A stretch of 64,000 bases of DNA, taken from the NCBI GenBank assembly GCA_016187415.1, contig JACPJT010000004.1:79995-143994 (forward strand), given 5' to 3'. The stretch's first letter is position 1. Each line of letters opens with the position of its first letter. This DNA is from Candidatus Aenigmatarchaeota archaeon (GTDB lineage: Archaea > Aenigmatarchaeota > Aenigmatarchaeia > CG10238-14 > SCSR01). Positions 46,948-56,757 of the stretch are shown here, in pieces. The position numbers and the translations under genes were made by a program. The notes below the pieces were generated by a model. It did not search any database, had not been told where the DNA came from, and saw nothing but the letters and a program-made list of their open reading frames with translations.

Positions 46948-48616
46948 TTGAGCTTAATTCTTATTATGAAGAATTTTGAGATCGCCAAGATTCTGTACAA
47001 TATTGCCGCCTATTTGGAAATGGGAGACGAGCAGTTCAAACCGCGCGCATACGAAAAGGCTGCACGATCCATCGAGGCGTTGACTGAAGACGCCTCTGAG
47101 ATATACAAGCGCGGTGGCATCAAGGCATTAATGGAAATCCCCGGAGTGGGCGAGCGCATAGCGGAAAAGATTGAAGAGATGGTGCTTACAGGAAAACTCG
47201 AATACTATGAAAAATTGAAAAAGAAGATTCCAGTCGATATTGAGAAATTGACTTCTATAGAAGGGATGGGTCCCAAGAGGGTGAAAACTCTTTATAAGAA
47301 ATTGAAGGGGGAAAAGCGAGCAGGCTATTCTAAAGGGTATAGAATTTTTCAAGCGAAGCAAAGGGAGGTTTATTCTCGGATTTGTACTGCCTACTTTACG
47401 CGATATCGAAGAACGATTAAGAAATTTGTCGGAAGTGAAAAAAGTTAACATCGGCGGGAGCACTAGGAGAATGAAAGAGACTATAGGCGATGCCGACTTT
47501 CTTGTTGTATCCGACAGACCTGAGAAAGTCATGGATTTCTTCACGACGATGCCGGATGTTGTCCATGTATACGGCAAGGGCCCTACAAAATCCATGGTAA
47601 AGCTGAATACCGGTCTGGATGCGGATATACGGGTTGTGCCCGAGAAAAGTTATGGCGCTGCACTGCAATATTTCACCGGTAACAAGGACCACAACATCGC
47701 ACTTAGGAAAATCGCAATTGACAAGGGATGGAAGCTAAGCGAGTACGGGATTTTCGATAAGCACGACAAACAGATTGCTGGAAATACCGAAGAGTGTGTT
47801 TATGAAAAACTTGGATTAAAGTGGATGCCGCCCGAACTTAGGGAAAACACCGGAGAAATAGAAGCTGCAATGAAAAATAAGTTGCCGAAATTAATCGAAT
47901 ATGATTCGCTCAAAGGTGATTTGCAAATACAGACAAAGTGGACTGATGGTGCTAATTCTATAAAAGAGATGGGAGAAGAGGCCAAGAAATTAGGATTGGA
48001 ATATATCGCGATTACAGATCACACCAAAAGGAATGCTTTTGTCGGAGGACTGGACGAGGAAAAGATAAGGCGACAGATGAAAGAAATAGAAAAGGTGACT
48101 GAAAATATTACTGGAATCAGGATTTTGTCAGGCTCGGAAGTGGATATACTGAAAAATGGCAAATTGGATATATCAGACGACGTGTTAGAAGATCTTGATG
48201 TCGTTGGCGCTTCTGTTCATTCTAGCTTCAATTTACCTAAGACTGAACAGACTGAAAGGATAATCAAGGCCATGGAAAATGAGAATGTTGACATTCTATT
48301 TCATCCAACTGGGCGGTTGATACAAGAAAGGGAGCCGTATGATGTGGACATCGAAAAGATTATCCAAACTGCAAAAGACACTGGGACAATACTTGAGATA
48401 AACGCGTTTCCGAACAGATTGGACCTTAAAGACGAGCATATAAAACTCGCTGTGAAAGCGGGCGTGAAGTTTTCAATTGATTCTGATGCTCATAATGTGA
48501 ACCAGATGCATTACCTTGAATTCGGAATCGCTCAAGCCAGAAGAGGATGGGCTGAAACGAAAGATGTTGTTAATACGAGAAATGTGAAAGAGTTTCTTAA
48601 AATGATAAAACATTAA
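46948..48616 (+). pseudogene. polX: DNA polymerase X (HhH + Pol beta + PHP) disrupted by deletion/frameshift
   Basis: ORF 46948..47448 (HhH: IPGVGERIAEKIEEM, IEGMGPKRVKTLYKKL) and ORF 47426..48616 (GGSTRRMKETIGDADFLVV, PHP AITDHTKR...SIDSDAH); +2 frame upstream of 47426 reads RGKSEQAILKGIEFFKRSKGRFILGFVLPTLRDIEERLRNLSEV. Confidence 0.75.
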
Positions 48617-48684
48617 TGTAAGCGTTGTGGTTCGGGCGACGGAAAAATTAAGATATAAAATAATAGAATAAAAAAACAATAATT

Positions 48685-49002
48685 ATGGAACCGTTTGAAA
48701 TTGCAGACAAGTTAGGCAGAAAGATAAAATTAAAGAAAGAAACTATTTGGCACATTATCAGAAGGCCTGAAATGGAGAATGAAGAAGAGTGTATGAAGAA
48801 TTGTTTAACTGATCCTGATTTGGTGGTAGAAAGTCCAAAATCTAAATCTGTACTTATTTTCAATAAGAATTATCCTGAGAGAGAATTGAATGAGCGATTG
48901 TTGATGGTAGTAGTAAAGGTTTTAAATAAGCACGGATTCATATTAACATCATATGGGAGCAATAGAGCTAAACGGGGTAATGTAATATGGACAAAGAAAT
49001 AA
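48685..49002 (+). CDS. Putative PBECR/RelE-like nuclease toxin
   Basis: ETIWHIIRRPEMEN...LTDPDLVVESPKSKSVLIFNKNYP...RLLMVVVKVLNKHGFILTSYGSNRAKRGNVIW. Confidence 0.6.
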   Translation: MEPFEIADKLGRKIKLKKETIWHIIRRPEMENEEECMKNCLTDPDLVVESPKSKSVLIFNKNYPERELNERLLMVVVKVLNKHGFILTSYGSNRAKRGNVIWTKK

Positions 49003-49211
49003 GTGTGTGGTTTGACAAGGAAGGAGATTACTTAGAAGTTACTTTTGATGAGCCAAAAAAAGGCTACTTTAAGGAAATAAAAGACGATGTTTTACAAAGG
49101 ATAGATTCTAAGACAGGTGAAACTCTAGGATTTGCTTTTATCAATTTCAGCAAGCATTTCGGTACTATGGAAAAGCCAGAAGAGATAAAGCTACCAGTTC
49201 TTTCAGTTTGA
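48987..49211 (+). CDS. DUF2283-like protein, probable partner of the upstream toxin
   Basis: VWFDKEGDYLEVTFDE...DDVLQRIDSKTGETLGFAFINFSKHFG; overlaps upstream ORF by 16 bp. Confidence 0.75.
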   Translation: MDKEISVWFDKEGDYLEVTFDEPKKGYFKEIKDDVLQRIDSKTGETLGFAFINFSKHFGTMEKPEEIKLPVLSV

Positions 49212-49461
49212 TCATATGTTCAGAGATTTTGTTTTATCGGAGTCGTTGAAAAATCCCATACACACCTTAGATTTGTACACTTCATAAATATTTAGGAAAG
49301 TTGCCCATCGTCAAATTTAAGTTCCGTAATCGTGCTGACCTTTTATTATTTCTGCCGCCAATTGAATATAATCCGTGTTGTCAGACCTCATCAGAGGCTA
49401 CGTAGTAGAGTTCGGGGGCTCGCCGGTTAATTTTAATACTTAAGAATGTTATGAGTAAAGT

Positions 49462-49734
49462 GTGACTAATATGAAAATACCTATACCAGTTGTGATAGCC
49501 AAGGAAGGAAAGTGGTTTGTAGCATCCTCGCCTGTGTTAGATATAGCTACGCAAGGCAGGACAGAGCAAGAAGTTAAAGAAAACATGGCAGATTTGATAA
49601 GCGATTATTTCAAAGATCCTGACACGCCAAAACCACAGATGAGTGCAATAATGCAGATTTCTATAACGAATATACCTGTTAATGTCCCAGAAGGTGTTTT
49701 GCATAACAAAGCTTCGTCCTCTTCCCCAGCGTAA
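49462..49734 (+). CDS. hicB: HicB-like antitoxin
   Basis: IPVVIAKEGKWFVASSPVLDIATQGRTEQEVKENMADLISDYF. Confidence 0.85.
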   Translation: MTNMKIPIPVVIAKEGKWFVASSPVLDIATQGRTEQEVKENMADLISDYFKDPDTPKPQMSAIMQISITNIPVNVPEGVLHNKASSSSPA

Positions 49735-49921
49735 GATAATTCAAATACTTCTGAATAACGGCTTCAAGGAAGCCAGATCCGGCAGACACATAACATTCAA
49801 GAAAACCGATGCAAGCGGAAAAATCTGGACAACTTGGGTTCCTCACCACAACGAGGTAAGCGTTTTCGTGATAAAGTATATAATAAGGCAGACTGGGAAA
49901 CCGAGAGAGGAGTTCGAGTAG
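49682..49921 (+). CDS. hicA: HicA-like mRNA interferase
   Basis: LRPLPQRKIIQILLNNGFKEARSGRHITFKK...VPHHNEVSVFVIKYIIRQTG; overlaps hicB. Confidence 0.85.
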   Translation: MSQKVFCITKLRPLPQRKIIQILLNNGFKEARSGRHITFKKTDASGKIWTTWVPHHNEVSVFVIKYIIRQTGKPREEFE

Positions 49922-49952
49922 TTAATACTGGAGTTCTTTAGTTTTATTATAA

Positions 49953-50246
49953 TCAGAATAAAGGTTGCACTTTTTCTTTTCTTCCGGTTAACGGATTAAT
50001 CCAATAATCGCCGCTTAAAGATTTTTTCTTCACTGAACGTCTTTTCTTACCGCTTGTAACAGATCGCGTTTCAGACTTTCCCATTTTCTTAATAAAAGTA
50101 GCCCAAGAATCAGTACCTTGTAATTTATTACATTTGTAACATAAACAAACAGAATTCCTTAGTGTAGCATTCCCACCCTTTGAAGCAACAGTCTTATGAC
50201 CTGTTTGCATTTCAGAGAATTCTATTTTTTTATACATGCTTCGCAT
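49953..50246 (-). CDS. HNH-endonuclease-like protein (N-terminal CxxC half absent)
   Basis: MQTGHKTVASKGGNATLRNSVCLCYKCNKLQGT. Confidence 0.6.
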   Translation of the reverse strand: MRSMYKKIEFSEMQTGHKTVASKGGNATLRNSVCLCYKCNKLQGTDSWATFIKKMGKSETRSVTSGKKRRSVKKKSLSGDYWINPLTGRKEKVQPLF

Positions 50247-50565
50247 TTATGTTTTGCTCGATCGTAAAAAATTTATTTGTCTCTTATTCCAAGCGTCCTC
50301 TTTTTCGAAGGTGAGATTCCTCCATACAAATTTATCGGCTTAACTACATTCCTTAAATAATTTAGTGCGAGCCCCCGAATTTCTGACAACCACTGTTATA
50401 CGTTTTTTCTGAAAGAAAACGAGGTTTAGTGCAACGTTCGGCGAAGCCGAAAAATCCAAAGTAAGCGGGCGAGCGTCGTTTAGGGCAGGCGTCATGCAGT
50501 AATTGTCTCTTATTAGGAGTAACATAATAGGAAGTTTTATAAAGGATGAATATATTCTTATTAAT

Positions 50566-51081
50566 ATGGCACCTGAATTAGATACATCAACAGTTAAAGA
50601 AAGAGAATTGTCAGATTTGGAGAGACAACTATTTTCAGAAACAGATGTATCTTCAGAAAAAGAGTCTATCTGGCAAAAAGCAGGCGATATGGCAAGATAT
50701 GTTTCGGATTTCTATTTTAAACCAAAATCATTTGAGAGAAGTGGCAAGGTTTATGAAGCATTAGGCGTGAGAAAATTCAAAAAAATTATGTTTAATGGAG
50801 ATTACATGAATGCACTTCTTCGGAAATATAATCCAAATCATAAATTAATCAGGAATGAAGGCTCTGCAAAAAGTTGGGAAATGTTTACAAGAATTTATGA
50901 AGGCATTCATGTCGGTTTTGGTAGTCTAATGCTTTCAGGGATGGTTGATAGACTCGCTAATGGTGATTATGATGGTGCCGCAATTATTGCTGCAATTAAT
51001 ACTGTTGTTAATATTTATCCCATTATGTTACAAAGATACAATCGTGCAAGGATCTACAAAGTTTTGGATAGAAAACAATAG
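50566..51081 (+). CDS. Hypothetical cassette protein with C-terminal hydrophobic region
   Basis: Natural start MAPELDTSTVKERELSDLERQL; hydrophobic AAIIAAINTVVNIYPIML. Confidence 0.55.
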   Translation: MAPELDTSTVKERELSDLERQLFSETDVSSEKESIWQKAGDMARYVSDFYFKPKSFERSGKVYEALGVRKFKKIMFNGDYMNALLRKYNPNHKLIRNEGSAKSWEMFTRIYEGIHVGFGSLMLSGMVDRLANGDYDGAAIIAAINTVVNIYPIMLQRYNRARIYKVLDRKQ

Positions 51082-51257
51082 ACGCCTGCCCGTTAATAAT
51101 CGTTCTTCAAAATTGAAGATTTTGACTATCTTTTAGCTCGCCCGCTTATTGAATATAACCCGTGTTAAGTGACCCGAACGGAACGAAGTGGAGTGAGAGC
51201 GCAGCGTGGCGAGGAGCGGAGGCGAAGCCGAGCACCGCAGAGTTCCCGAAGGCGCCG

Positions 51258-52082
51258 TCAGTATAAAATTCTACTTTTCAAATCATTTCTGATTTTATAT
51301 GATTTTTCAGCAACTTTCAAAATAGCTGTATCAATTTCTTGAATAAACATTTCTTTTTTGTTATGCTCTAATCTTTTAATAACTCCTCTAAATGGGATTA
51401 TAATTTGAGAATGTCCAATCAAAGTATCTTGGAATTTATCAAGTTGCAATTTTCCTGCGGCATTGCAATAAACAAATATGATTTCATTTTCAAAAGCCCT
51501 GCCAACGCACAAAGAATCAACAAGTTTAATTTCAGAATTTGCGTCATATTTTATCCCATTTCCAACATCGCCATAACACCAGTAACTAGGACAAATAACA
51601 ATATTGACTCCTCTTTTTACCATTTTTCTGAAGATTTCAGGAAAAATCAAATCCCAACAAATAGTTAATCCAATCTTACCAAATTTAGTGTTAAAAACAG
51701 GAACTTCATGACCGGGAACAAAATACTTTCTTTCAGGATGCCATAGATTAACTTTTCTATATCTTGATTTGATTTTTCCTGTTGAGTCAATATAGTAGGT
51801 GGTGTTATGGAGACCATATTTGTCTTCTTCAATTACCGAACCGGGCACAATATCGATCTTATATTTTTTAGCAAGATGCTGGAAATGGTTTCTATACTTA
51901 TTTTTAGAATCAGCAAATTCTCTTTTCCCCTCAATAGGACCTGTTAAAAAATCTTCAGGGAATACAATAATCTGGGCTTTTGAAAATACCGCTTTCTTGA
52001 TGAATTCCTCAACTTTCTTCAGGTTTTCATCTGGGGAAAATTGCTTAATATCAAATTGCACAACAGCTATTTTGAACTTCAT
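51258..52082 (-). CDS. Carbon-nitrogen hydrolase (nitrilase superfamily)
   Basis: IIVFPEDFLTGP, YRKVNLWHPERKYF, GLTICWDLIFPEIFRKMVKRG: Glu-Lys-Cys triad context. Confidence 0.92.
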   Translation of the reverse strand: MKFKIAVVQFDIKQFSPDENLKKVEEFIKKAVFSKAQIIVFPEDFLTGPIEGKREFADSKNKYRNHFQHLAKKYKIDIVPGSVIEEDKYGLHNTTYYIDSTGKIKSRYRKVNLWHPERKYFVPGHEVPVFNTKFGKIGLTICWDLIFPEIFRKMVKRGVNIVICPSYWCYGDVGNGIKYDANSEIKLVDSLCVGRAFENEIIFVYCNAAGKLQLDKFQDTLIGHSQIIIPFRGVIKRLEHNKKEMFIQEIDTAILKVAEKSYKIRNDLKSRILY

Positions 52083-52154
52083 ATGATAATGATTTGAAAA
52101 GACATTTATTAAAGTATCGTTAGTTTAGGCGCCGTAGGGAATTACAGATAACTG

Positions 52155-52269
52155 GTGTTATGTGACCGAAACGGAGAACATTAACGAAGTTTAAGTTCGG
52201 AGTTGAGGCGACCAAAGGGAGAGTTCCCGTGCCAAAATAGAAAACTTGACCTGCGAACGAAGGGGGAGA
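52155..52269. repeat. 115-bp cassette-junction repeat, copy 1
   Basis: GTGTTATGTGACCGAAACGGAGAACATTAACGAAG...GAACGAAGGGGGAGA; differs from copy 2 at one position by eye. Confidence 0.95.
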
Positions 52270-52306
52270 ACCCCTTTAATATGAAGAAAAATAATTCTGT
52301 TAGTAT

Positions 52307-52795
52307 ATGAAGCCCAAAACTTTGGAAAAGATTATGAGAAGATTTCAAAAATTGCCTTTACACTGTATAGATTCTAGCATAATCTTAGAAGCTTTCGATG
52401 AAAAAAGCAAATTTAGAGAGTCGTGCAAGAATTATCTCAACAAAATAGGTTACAATTTTCGCGGTATTTTACCCATATCAGTAATTGGAGAGATATTCAC
52501 AATAATAGAAACTGACATAGCTGATAAGACCCAGAAAGAAATATTCTTCCAGTTCTTCGATAGTTTGGTTAAAAATAGAAAGATAGGCTTTGCAGTACCA
52601 AAGAAGACTACGTTTCAGACAGCTGAAAAGGCTAAAGAACTAGAAAATAGGATTGGTGCGACAGACGTGTTGAATCTAAGTATTGCTATAGACAATGAAG
52701 TAAATGTTTTTGTTACTTTAGATGCAGATATGATTCACAATAAACAACTTGAAAAAGAATTTGATATCCAGACTAAAGCCCCTTACGAATTCTAG
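52307..52795 (+). CDS. PIN-domain protein (VapC-like)
   Basis: LHCIDSSIILEAFDEKSKFRESCKNYL...RIGATDVLNLSIAIDNEVNVFVTLDADM. Confidence 0.7.
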   Translation: MKPKTLEKIMRRFQKLPLHCIDSSIILEAFDEKSKFRESCKNYLNKIGYNFRGILPISVIGEIFTIIETDIADKTQKEIFFQFFDSLVKNRKIGFAVPKKTTFQTAEKAKELENRIGATDVLNLSIAIDNEVNVFVTLDADMIHNKQLEKEFDIQTKAPYEF

Positions 52796-52924
52796 TACCA
52801 GTAACTTTCATTCTATGCAAAACCTTCTGATACAGCTTCTCTAATTCTGGTTCCTTGAATTTTATTTCTTCTCTCATAAAGAGTATATTGCAGTGAGTAT
52901 ATTTAAGGTTTTAAAGACGGTTAG

Positions 52925-53284
52925 TTATTTGACATAATCGGCCTTTCTGAAATAAGCTATAGGATATCCTGATTTTGTATATCTAATAGCATGAAATGAA
53001 TCTGGTTTGAACATGAATGTAAATGCAAGGATATCTTCTATTTCTTTCCCAACACTCGCTAAGAAGTCCAATTGATCATAATCTCTTCTTCCACGTGGAA
53101 CAACTTTTTCAAAAGATAATTTTAAGAATTGTGATTTAAGAGCTGCGAAATTATCAGTATTCAGTGCTTCAACAAAATATGTGTAGCCAGTAGAAGTATC
53201 AAGCATTGTTATATCTAGCGGGATTCTTACATTTGGAGGAGGGTAGCGAGCGAGTCGAAAGTAATATCCGCACAACGATTTCAC
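52925..53284 (-). CDS. Hypothetical cassette protein
   Basis: 119 aa ORF within cassette bounded by junctions at 52144 and 53281. Confidence 0.5.
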   Translation of the reverse strand: MKSLCGYYFRLARYPPPNVRIPLDITMLDTSTGYTYFVEALNTDNFAALKSQFLKLSFEKVVPRGRRDYDQLDFLASVGKEIEDILAFTFMFKPDSFHAIRYTKSGYPIAYFRKADYVK

Positions 53285-53291
53285 TTAATCA

Positions 53292-53406
53292 GTGTTATGT
53301 GACCGAAACGGTGAACATTAACGAAGTTTAAGTTCGGAGTTGAGGCGACCAAAGGGAGAGTTCCCGTGCCAAAATAGAAAACTTGACCTGCGAACGAAGG
53401 GGGAGA
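53292..53406. repeat. 115-bp cassette-junction repeat, copy 2
   Basis: GTGTTATGTGACCGAAACGGTGAACATTAACGAAG...GAACGAAGGGGGAGA. Confidence 0.95.
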
Positions 53407-53407
53407 C

Positions 53408-53581
53408 TTATTTCTTTTTACGTATATCTAAAATCTCAACATAGATAAGTATCAAGACCATAAATATCATCCAAAATCCTGCATCAATTGTAACACCTGC
53501 AAATTTGAGAATATAATAAGCAATTAAGAAAGCTACAACACTCCATATGACATTTTTTGTGTGTCTATCAAGGAATTTCAT
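53408..53581 (-). CDS. Small membrane protein (57 aa), absent from ORF track
   Basis: My translation MKFLDRHTKNVIWSVVAFLIAYYILKFAGVTIDAGFWMIFMVLILIYVEILDIRKKK; sits alone in a cassette. Confidence 0.65.
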   Translation of the reverse strand: MKFLDRHTKNVIWSVVAFLIAYYILKFAGVTIDAGFWMIFMVLILIYVEILDIRKKK

Positions 53582-53776
53582 ATTTATACACTAATCGACC
53601 AACTATTTAAAAACACAGTAATTCCGAAGAGGGGTTAGTGAGCAGGTCAAGTAGTAATACAAGTCGGATATAAATATTTTGCATAATCCTTGTTAAGTGA
53701 CCCGAACGGAGCATAGCGGAGTGAGAGTGCAACGAGGTGCGGAACGAAGTGGAGCAAGTTGATTTTGGGCGCGCCA

Positions 53777-54196
53777 TCATAGTTTTTTCTTAATGTCTTT
53801 TGCATACTTAGAACGAGCTTCGCTGCTTTCATTAGTTCTCATTGGGCTCCAATCAATTAGGTGCATATCTTTCTTGAATCTTGGAATGATGTGGAATTTA
53901 TAGTGTGCAACCAAATTATAGCCACTCTTTGAAGTGACATCATCAAAAACATGGGTTATTGCATCAGGGTTGCACGCTTTTCTAACAGCTTTAGATAATT
54001 TTTTAGCAACAAGAAAGATATGCGAAGCGAGTTCATCAGGAAGTTCTACAAAATCTTGATAGTGCTCTTTAGGAATAACTAAAACATGATGTTTATTGAT
54101 AGGATTTTTACTTATGACTGCGTAGCATAAACTATCCTCATAGAGTAGAACTTCCTTATCTTTAAAATTGCAAAAGACACAATCTTTTTTCTTCAT
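53777..54196 (-). CDS. HIT-family hydrolase
   Basis: CVFCNFKDKEVLLYEDSLCYAVISKNPINKHHVLVIPKEH; degenerate C-terminal HxHxHxx. Confidence 0.85.
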   Translation of the reverse strand: MKKKDCVFCNFKDKEVLLYEDSLCYAVISKNPINKHHVLVIPKEHYQDFVELPDELASHIFLVAKKLSKAVRKACNPDAITHVFDDVTSKSGYNLVAHYKFHIIPRFKKDMHLIDWSPMRTNESSEARSKYAKDIKKKL

Positions 54197-54419
54197 ACGA
54201 TTAATAAGTTAATGGCTGTATATAAAATATTCGTTCTAGCGCCCAAAATCAATTTCACTTAACGCTGTTAGTTGCCCACGAATACTTGGAGTGGTTGATT
54301 TTTAGTGCAACGATGCCGAAGGTAAAAAATCAAAGTTTGCCCCGCGTTTTTTGTTTTTAGTTAGTCGTCAGGAAGCCCTCGCCATAATTTTTTGCTTCTT
54401 TTTTAGAAAAAAGAAGATT

Positions 54420-55316
54420 TTATATTTTATCCCAGAATAAAGCATTATCAGAAACTTCAACCTTTAATTTTCCTCTTCCATGTAGAGAGCTAAGGTAAGC
54501 CATAACTACTGTATTCATTAAATAATATTGTTGAGTTCCTTTCATATTTAATTGGTAATGGTCACATATTTCTTTTAGAAATTGTTCTGTTTTTTTTCTT
54601 CCATGAAAACTTTCTAGAATATATCTCTCCATCCCATCAATTGCTTCAAGATTAGCGTCAACTAATTCAGTTAAAGACTCTCTCGGTTCTGCATGAGAGG
54701 GAACATAAAACTTGTATTGTGAATCTCTCAAAAATCTTAAAGTTTCTCTTGTTCTATCTATAGCTGTATAGAAAGGAATTTTATGTTTTTTAAGCACATC
54801 TTGAGAAAAAAGCGAATCCGCACAAAATAATACATCGTCTGCTTCCACACCGACTTGATTTGGAGCATGGCCTGGCAAAGGAACTATTCCTAACTCAATC
54901 TCATCGAATCTTAATTTTCTTTCATCTTTTTTAATTACATAATCGACATTGGAAGGTTGAGCCATCAAAAATTTATTTTGTAAATCTTTCAACGGGCTTG
55001 CGCCAGAGAATAAATATAATGGCTCAAGCGAAGGATATTGTATTATAGCAGATTCAATTTCTGGTGCATAAATCATTGCTCTTGTTTTCTCTTTTATATA
55101 CCTATTACCTCCACAATGGTCTGCATGGGAGTGAGTATTGATTATTGCTTTTGGAAATAAGCCATTTTCTTCTAGAAGTCTTAATACTTTTTTTCCTGTA
55201 TCATCGTCTAGACCTGAGTCTATTAAAATGGCTGATTTTTCTCCATCTTTCACAACCCCTATATTTGCGGGATTTGGTATGTAATAAACCCGCTCAGTTA
55301 TTTTTTTCAATTCCAT
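54420..55316 (-). CDS. Metallo-beta-lactamase fold hydrolase
   Basis: IINTHSHADHCGGN, PGHAPNQVGV, FCADSLFS, VPSHAEPR. Confidence 0.93.
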   Translation of the reverse strand: MELKKITERVYYIPNPANIGVVKDGEKSAILIDSGLDDDTGKKVLRLLEENGLFPKAIINTHSHADHCGGNRYIKEKTRAMIYAPEIESAIIQYPSLEPLYLFSGASPLKDLQNKFLMAQPSNVDYVIKKDERKLRFDEIELGIVPLPGHAPNQVGVEADDVLFCADSLFSQDVLKKHKIPFYTAIDRTRETLRFLRDSQYKFYVPSHAEPRESLTELVDANLEAIDGMERYILESFHGRKKTEQFLKEICDHYQLNMKGTQQYYLMNTVVMAYLSSLHGRGKLKVEVSDNALFWDKI

Positions 55317-55329
55317 CCTCTTCTACACC

Positions 55330-56757
55330 TCATACTAATACATAGCAGTGGGACATTTTTGGTTGTTGTCTCCCTTCTATTTTTTGTAACCTAAAAGGAC
55401 CTGATTGGATTGTTGGTTTATCTGATAAATCAAGAGTTTCCACATAAACCTTAACTTTATCTTTTAATAGATATTTTTCTGTCCCACAACCAGGTGCATG
55501 ATAGGTTTTACTTTGCCATTGTGCTTTACAAACACAACCACCAGCACAAGCAGGTAAATAAGAATCCCTCTTACATTGTTCAATATTGACAGGGTTTCTT
55601 TCTAAAACATCACCATAAACAGAAGTTTTCTCTAAATTTCCATCAAAGTCAATTCTACCAACCTTATGTTCTTTTAATCCAACAAGTTCCCAACATTTGT
55701 AAACTTCTCCAAAAGAATCAACTATGTAAGAACCATCAGCAACACTGCTACAAGGAAGTGGCTGAACTTGTGGTCGAATATCTAAAGGAAACCCTCTTTC
55801 ATGAGCTTTTCTCCAAAGTTCAGGCATTACTCTAAATAGTTTTAAATCTGATAGTGTATGGCTTTCGAAATCCGCACACGCATCAGTAAAAGCAGTTATA
55901 TAACAAAAATCTGGATAAACGTGCGTCAAATCTCTAGATTTAAGTTCATCTAACAATCTTTCCATTGTTGGATATGTTTCATCTGTAAGACTTATTCTAA
56001 TGTGCGTTTCAACATCTGTTCCTCTGGTCATGCTCAGGACTCTCGCTATATCTTCAAAAGAACCTCTCCTATCTTCTTTATAAAATCTGTATCTGTTGTG
56101 CATTTCTGGGTCTCCATCAACAGGAATTTGTAACCTAGTTCCATAACCAGAAAGCCATTTAACAATATCTTCATCTATTAAACTACCATTACTTAAGACA
56201 TGTAACCCAAAAGCAATATTATTTTTTCTTGCCCATTCTGAAACTTCTTCTGTTAATTCTCTTCCCATCTCTCTTGCTCTTGGCAAGAAAGGTTCTCCGC
56301 CATAAAGAACAAGTTCTAATTTCTTAGCTCCTCTTTCAGCAGTTGTTTTCTTAATGAACTTTTTAGTAGCGCCCAACAGTTCAGGACCCATATATTTGAA
56401 ACCATGAATTTGTTGTCCTTTTTCTCCTCTGCCTTGATAACAATAAGGACATTCAAAATTACAATCGTATGTTAATAGAGCATTAAATTCAACATTTTCT
56501 CTTCCTTCTTTCCATCTTCGATGCATTTGAGCATATTCTTCTAATTCATCTAATCTCGGAGGAATCAAAATTCCTTGTTCTTTTAAATGTTCAACCAAGT
56601 CAACTAATTCAGGATTATCAAGAGGGGCCAAATCTTTGCTTTTTAGCAATTGAGCTAGTTCTGGATTGACTCTACTTATAGAACCACGAAGCGTATTGTA
56701 AACTAAAAACGATTCATCTTCTTCTCGTATTAATACATTAAATCTTGAGGTTTTCAT
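55330..56757 (-). CDS. Radical SAM protein with SPASM-like C-terminal domain
   Basis: YDCNFECPYCYQG (CxxxCxxC), YGGEPFL, PVDGDPEMHNRYR; C-terminal C-rich CKRDSYLPACAGGCVCKAQW; natural start MKTSRFNVL at 56757. Confidence 0.92.
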   Translation of the reverse strand: MKTSRFNVLIREEDESFLVYNTLRGSISRVNPELAQLLKSKDLAPLDNPELVDLVEHLKEQGILIPPRLDELEEYAQMHRRWKEGRENVEFNALLTYDCNFECPYCYQGRGEKGQQIHGFKYMGPELLGATKKFIKKTTAERGAKKLELVLYGGEPFLPRAREMGRELTEEVSEWARKNNIAFGLHVLSNGSLIDEDIVKWLSGYGTRLQIPVDGDPEMHNRYRFYKEDRRGSFEDIARVLSMTRGTDVETHIRISLTDETYPTMERLLDELKSRDLTHVYPDFCYITAFTDACADFESHTLSDLKLFRVMPELWRKAHERGFPLDIRPQVQPLPCSSVADGSYIVDSFGEVYKCWELVGLKEHKVGRIDFDGNLEKTSVYGDVLERNPVNIEQCKRDSYLPACAGGCVCKAQWQSKTYHAPGCGTEKYLLKDKVKVYVETLDLSDKPTIQSGPFRLQKIEGRQQPKMSHCYVLV

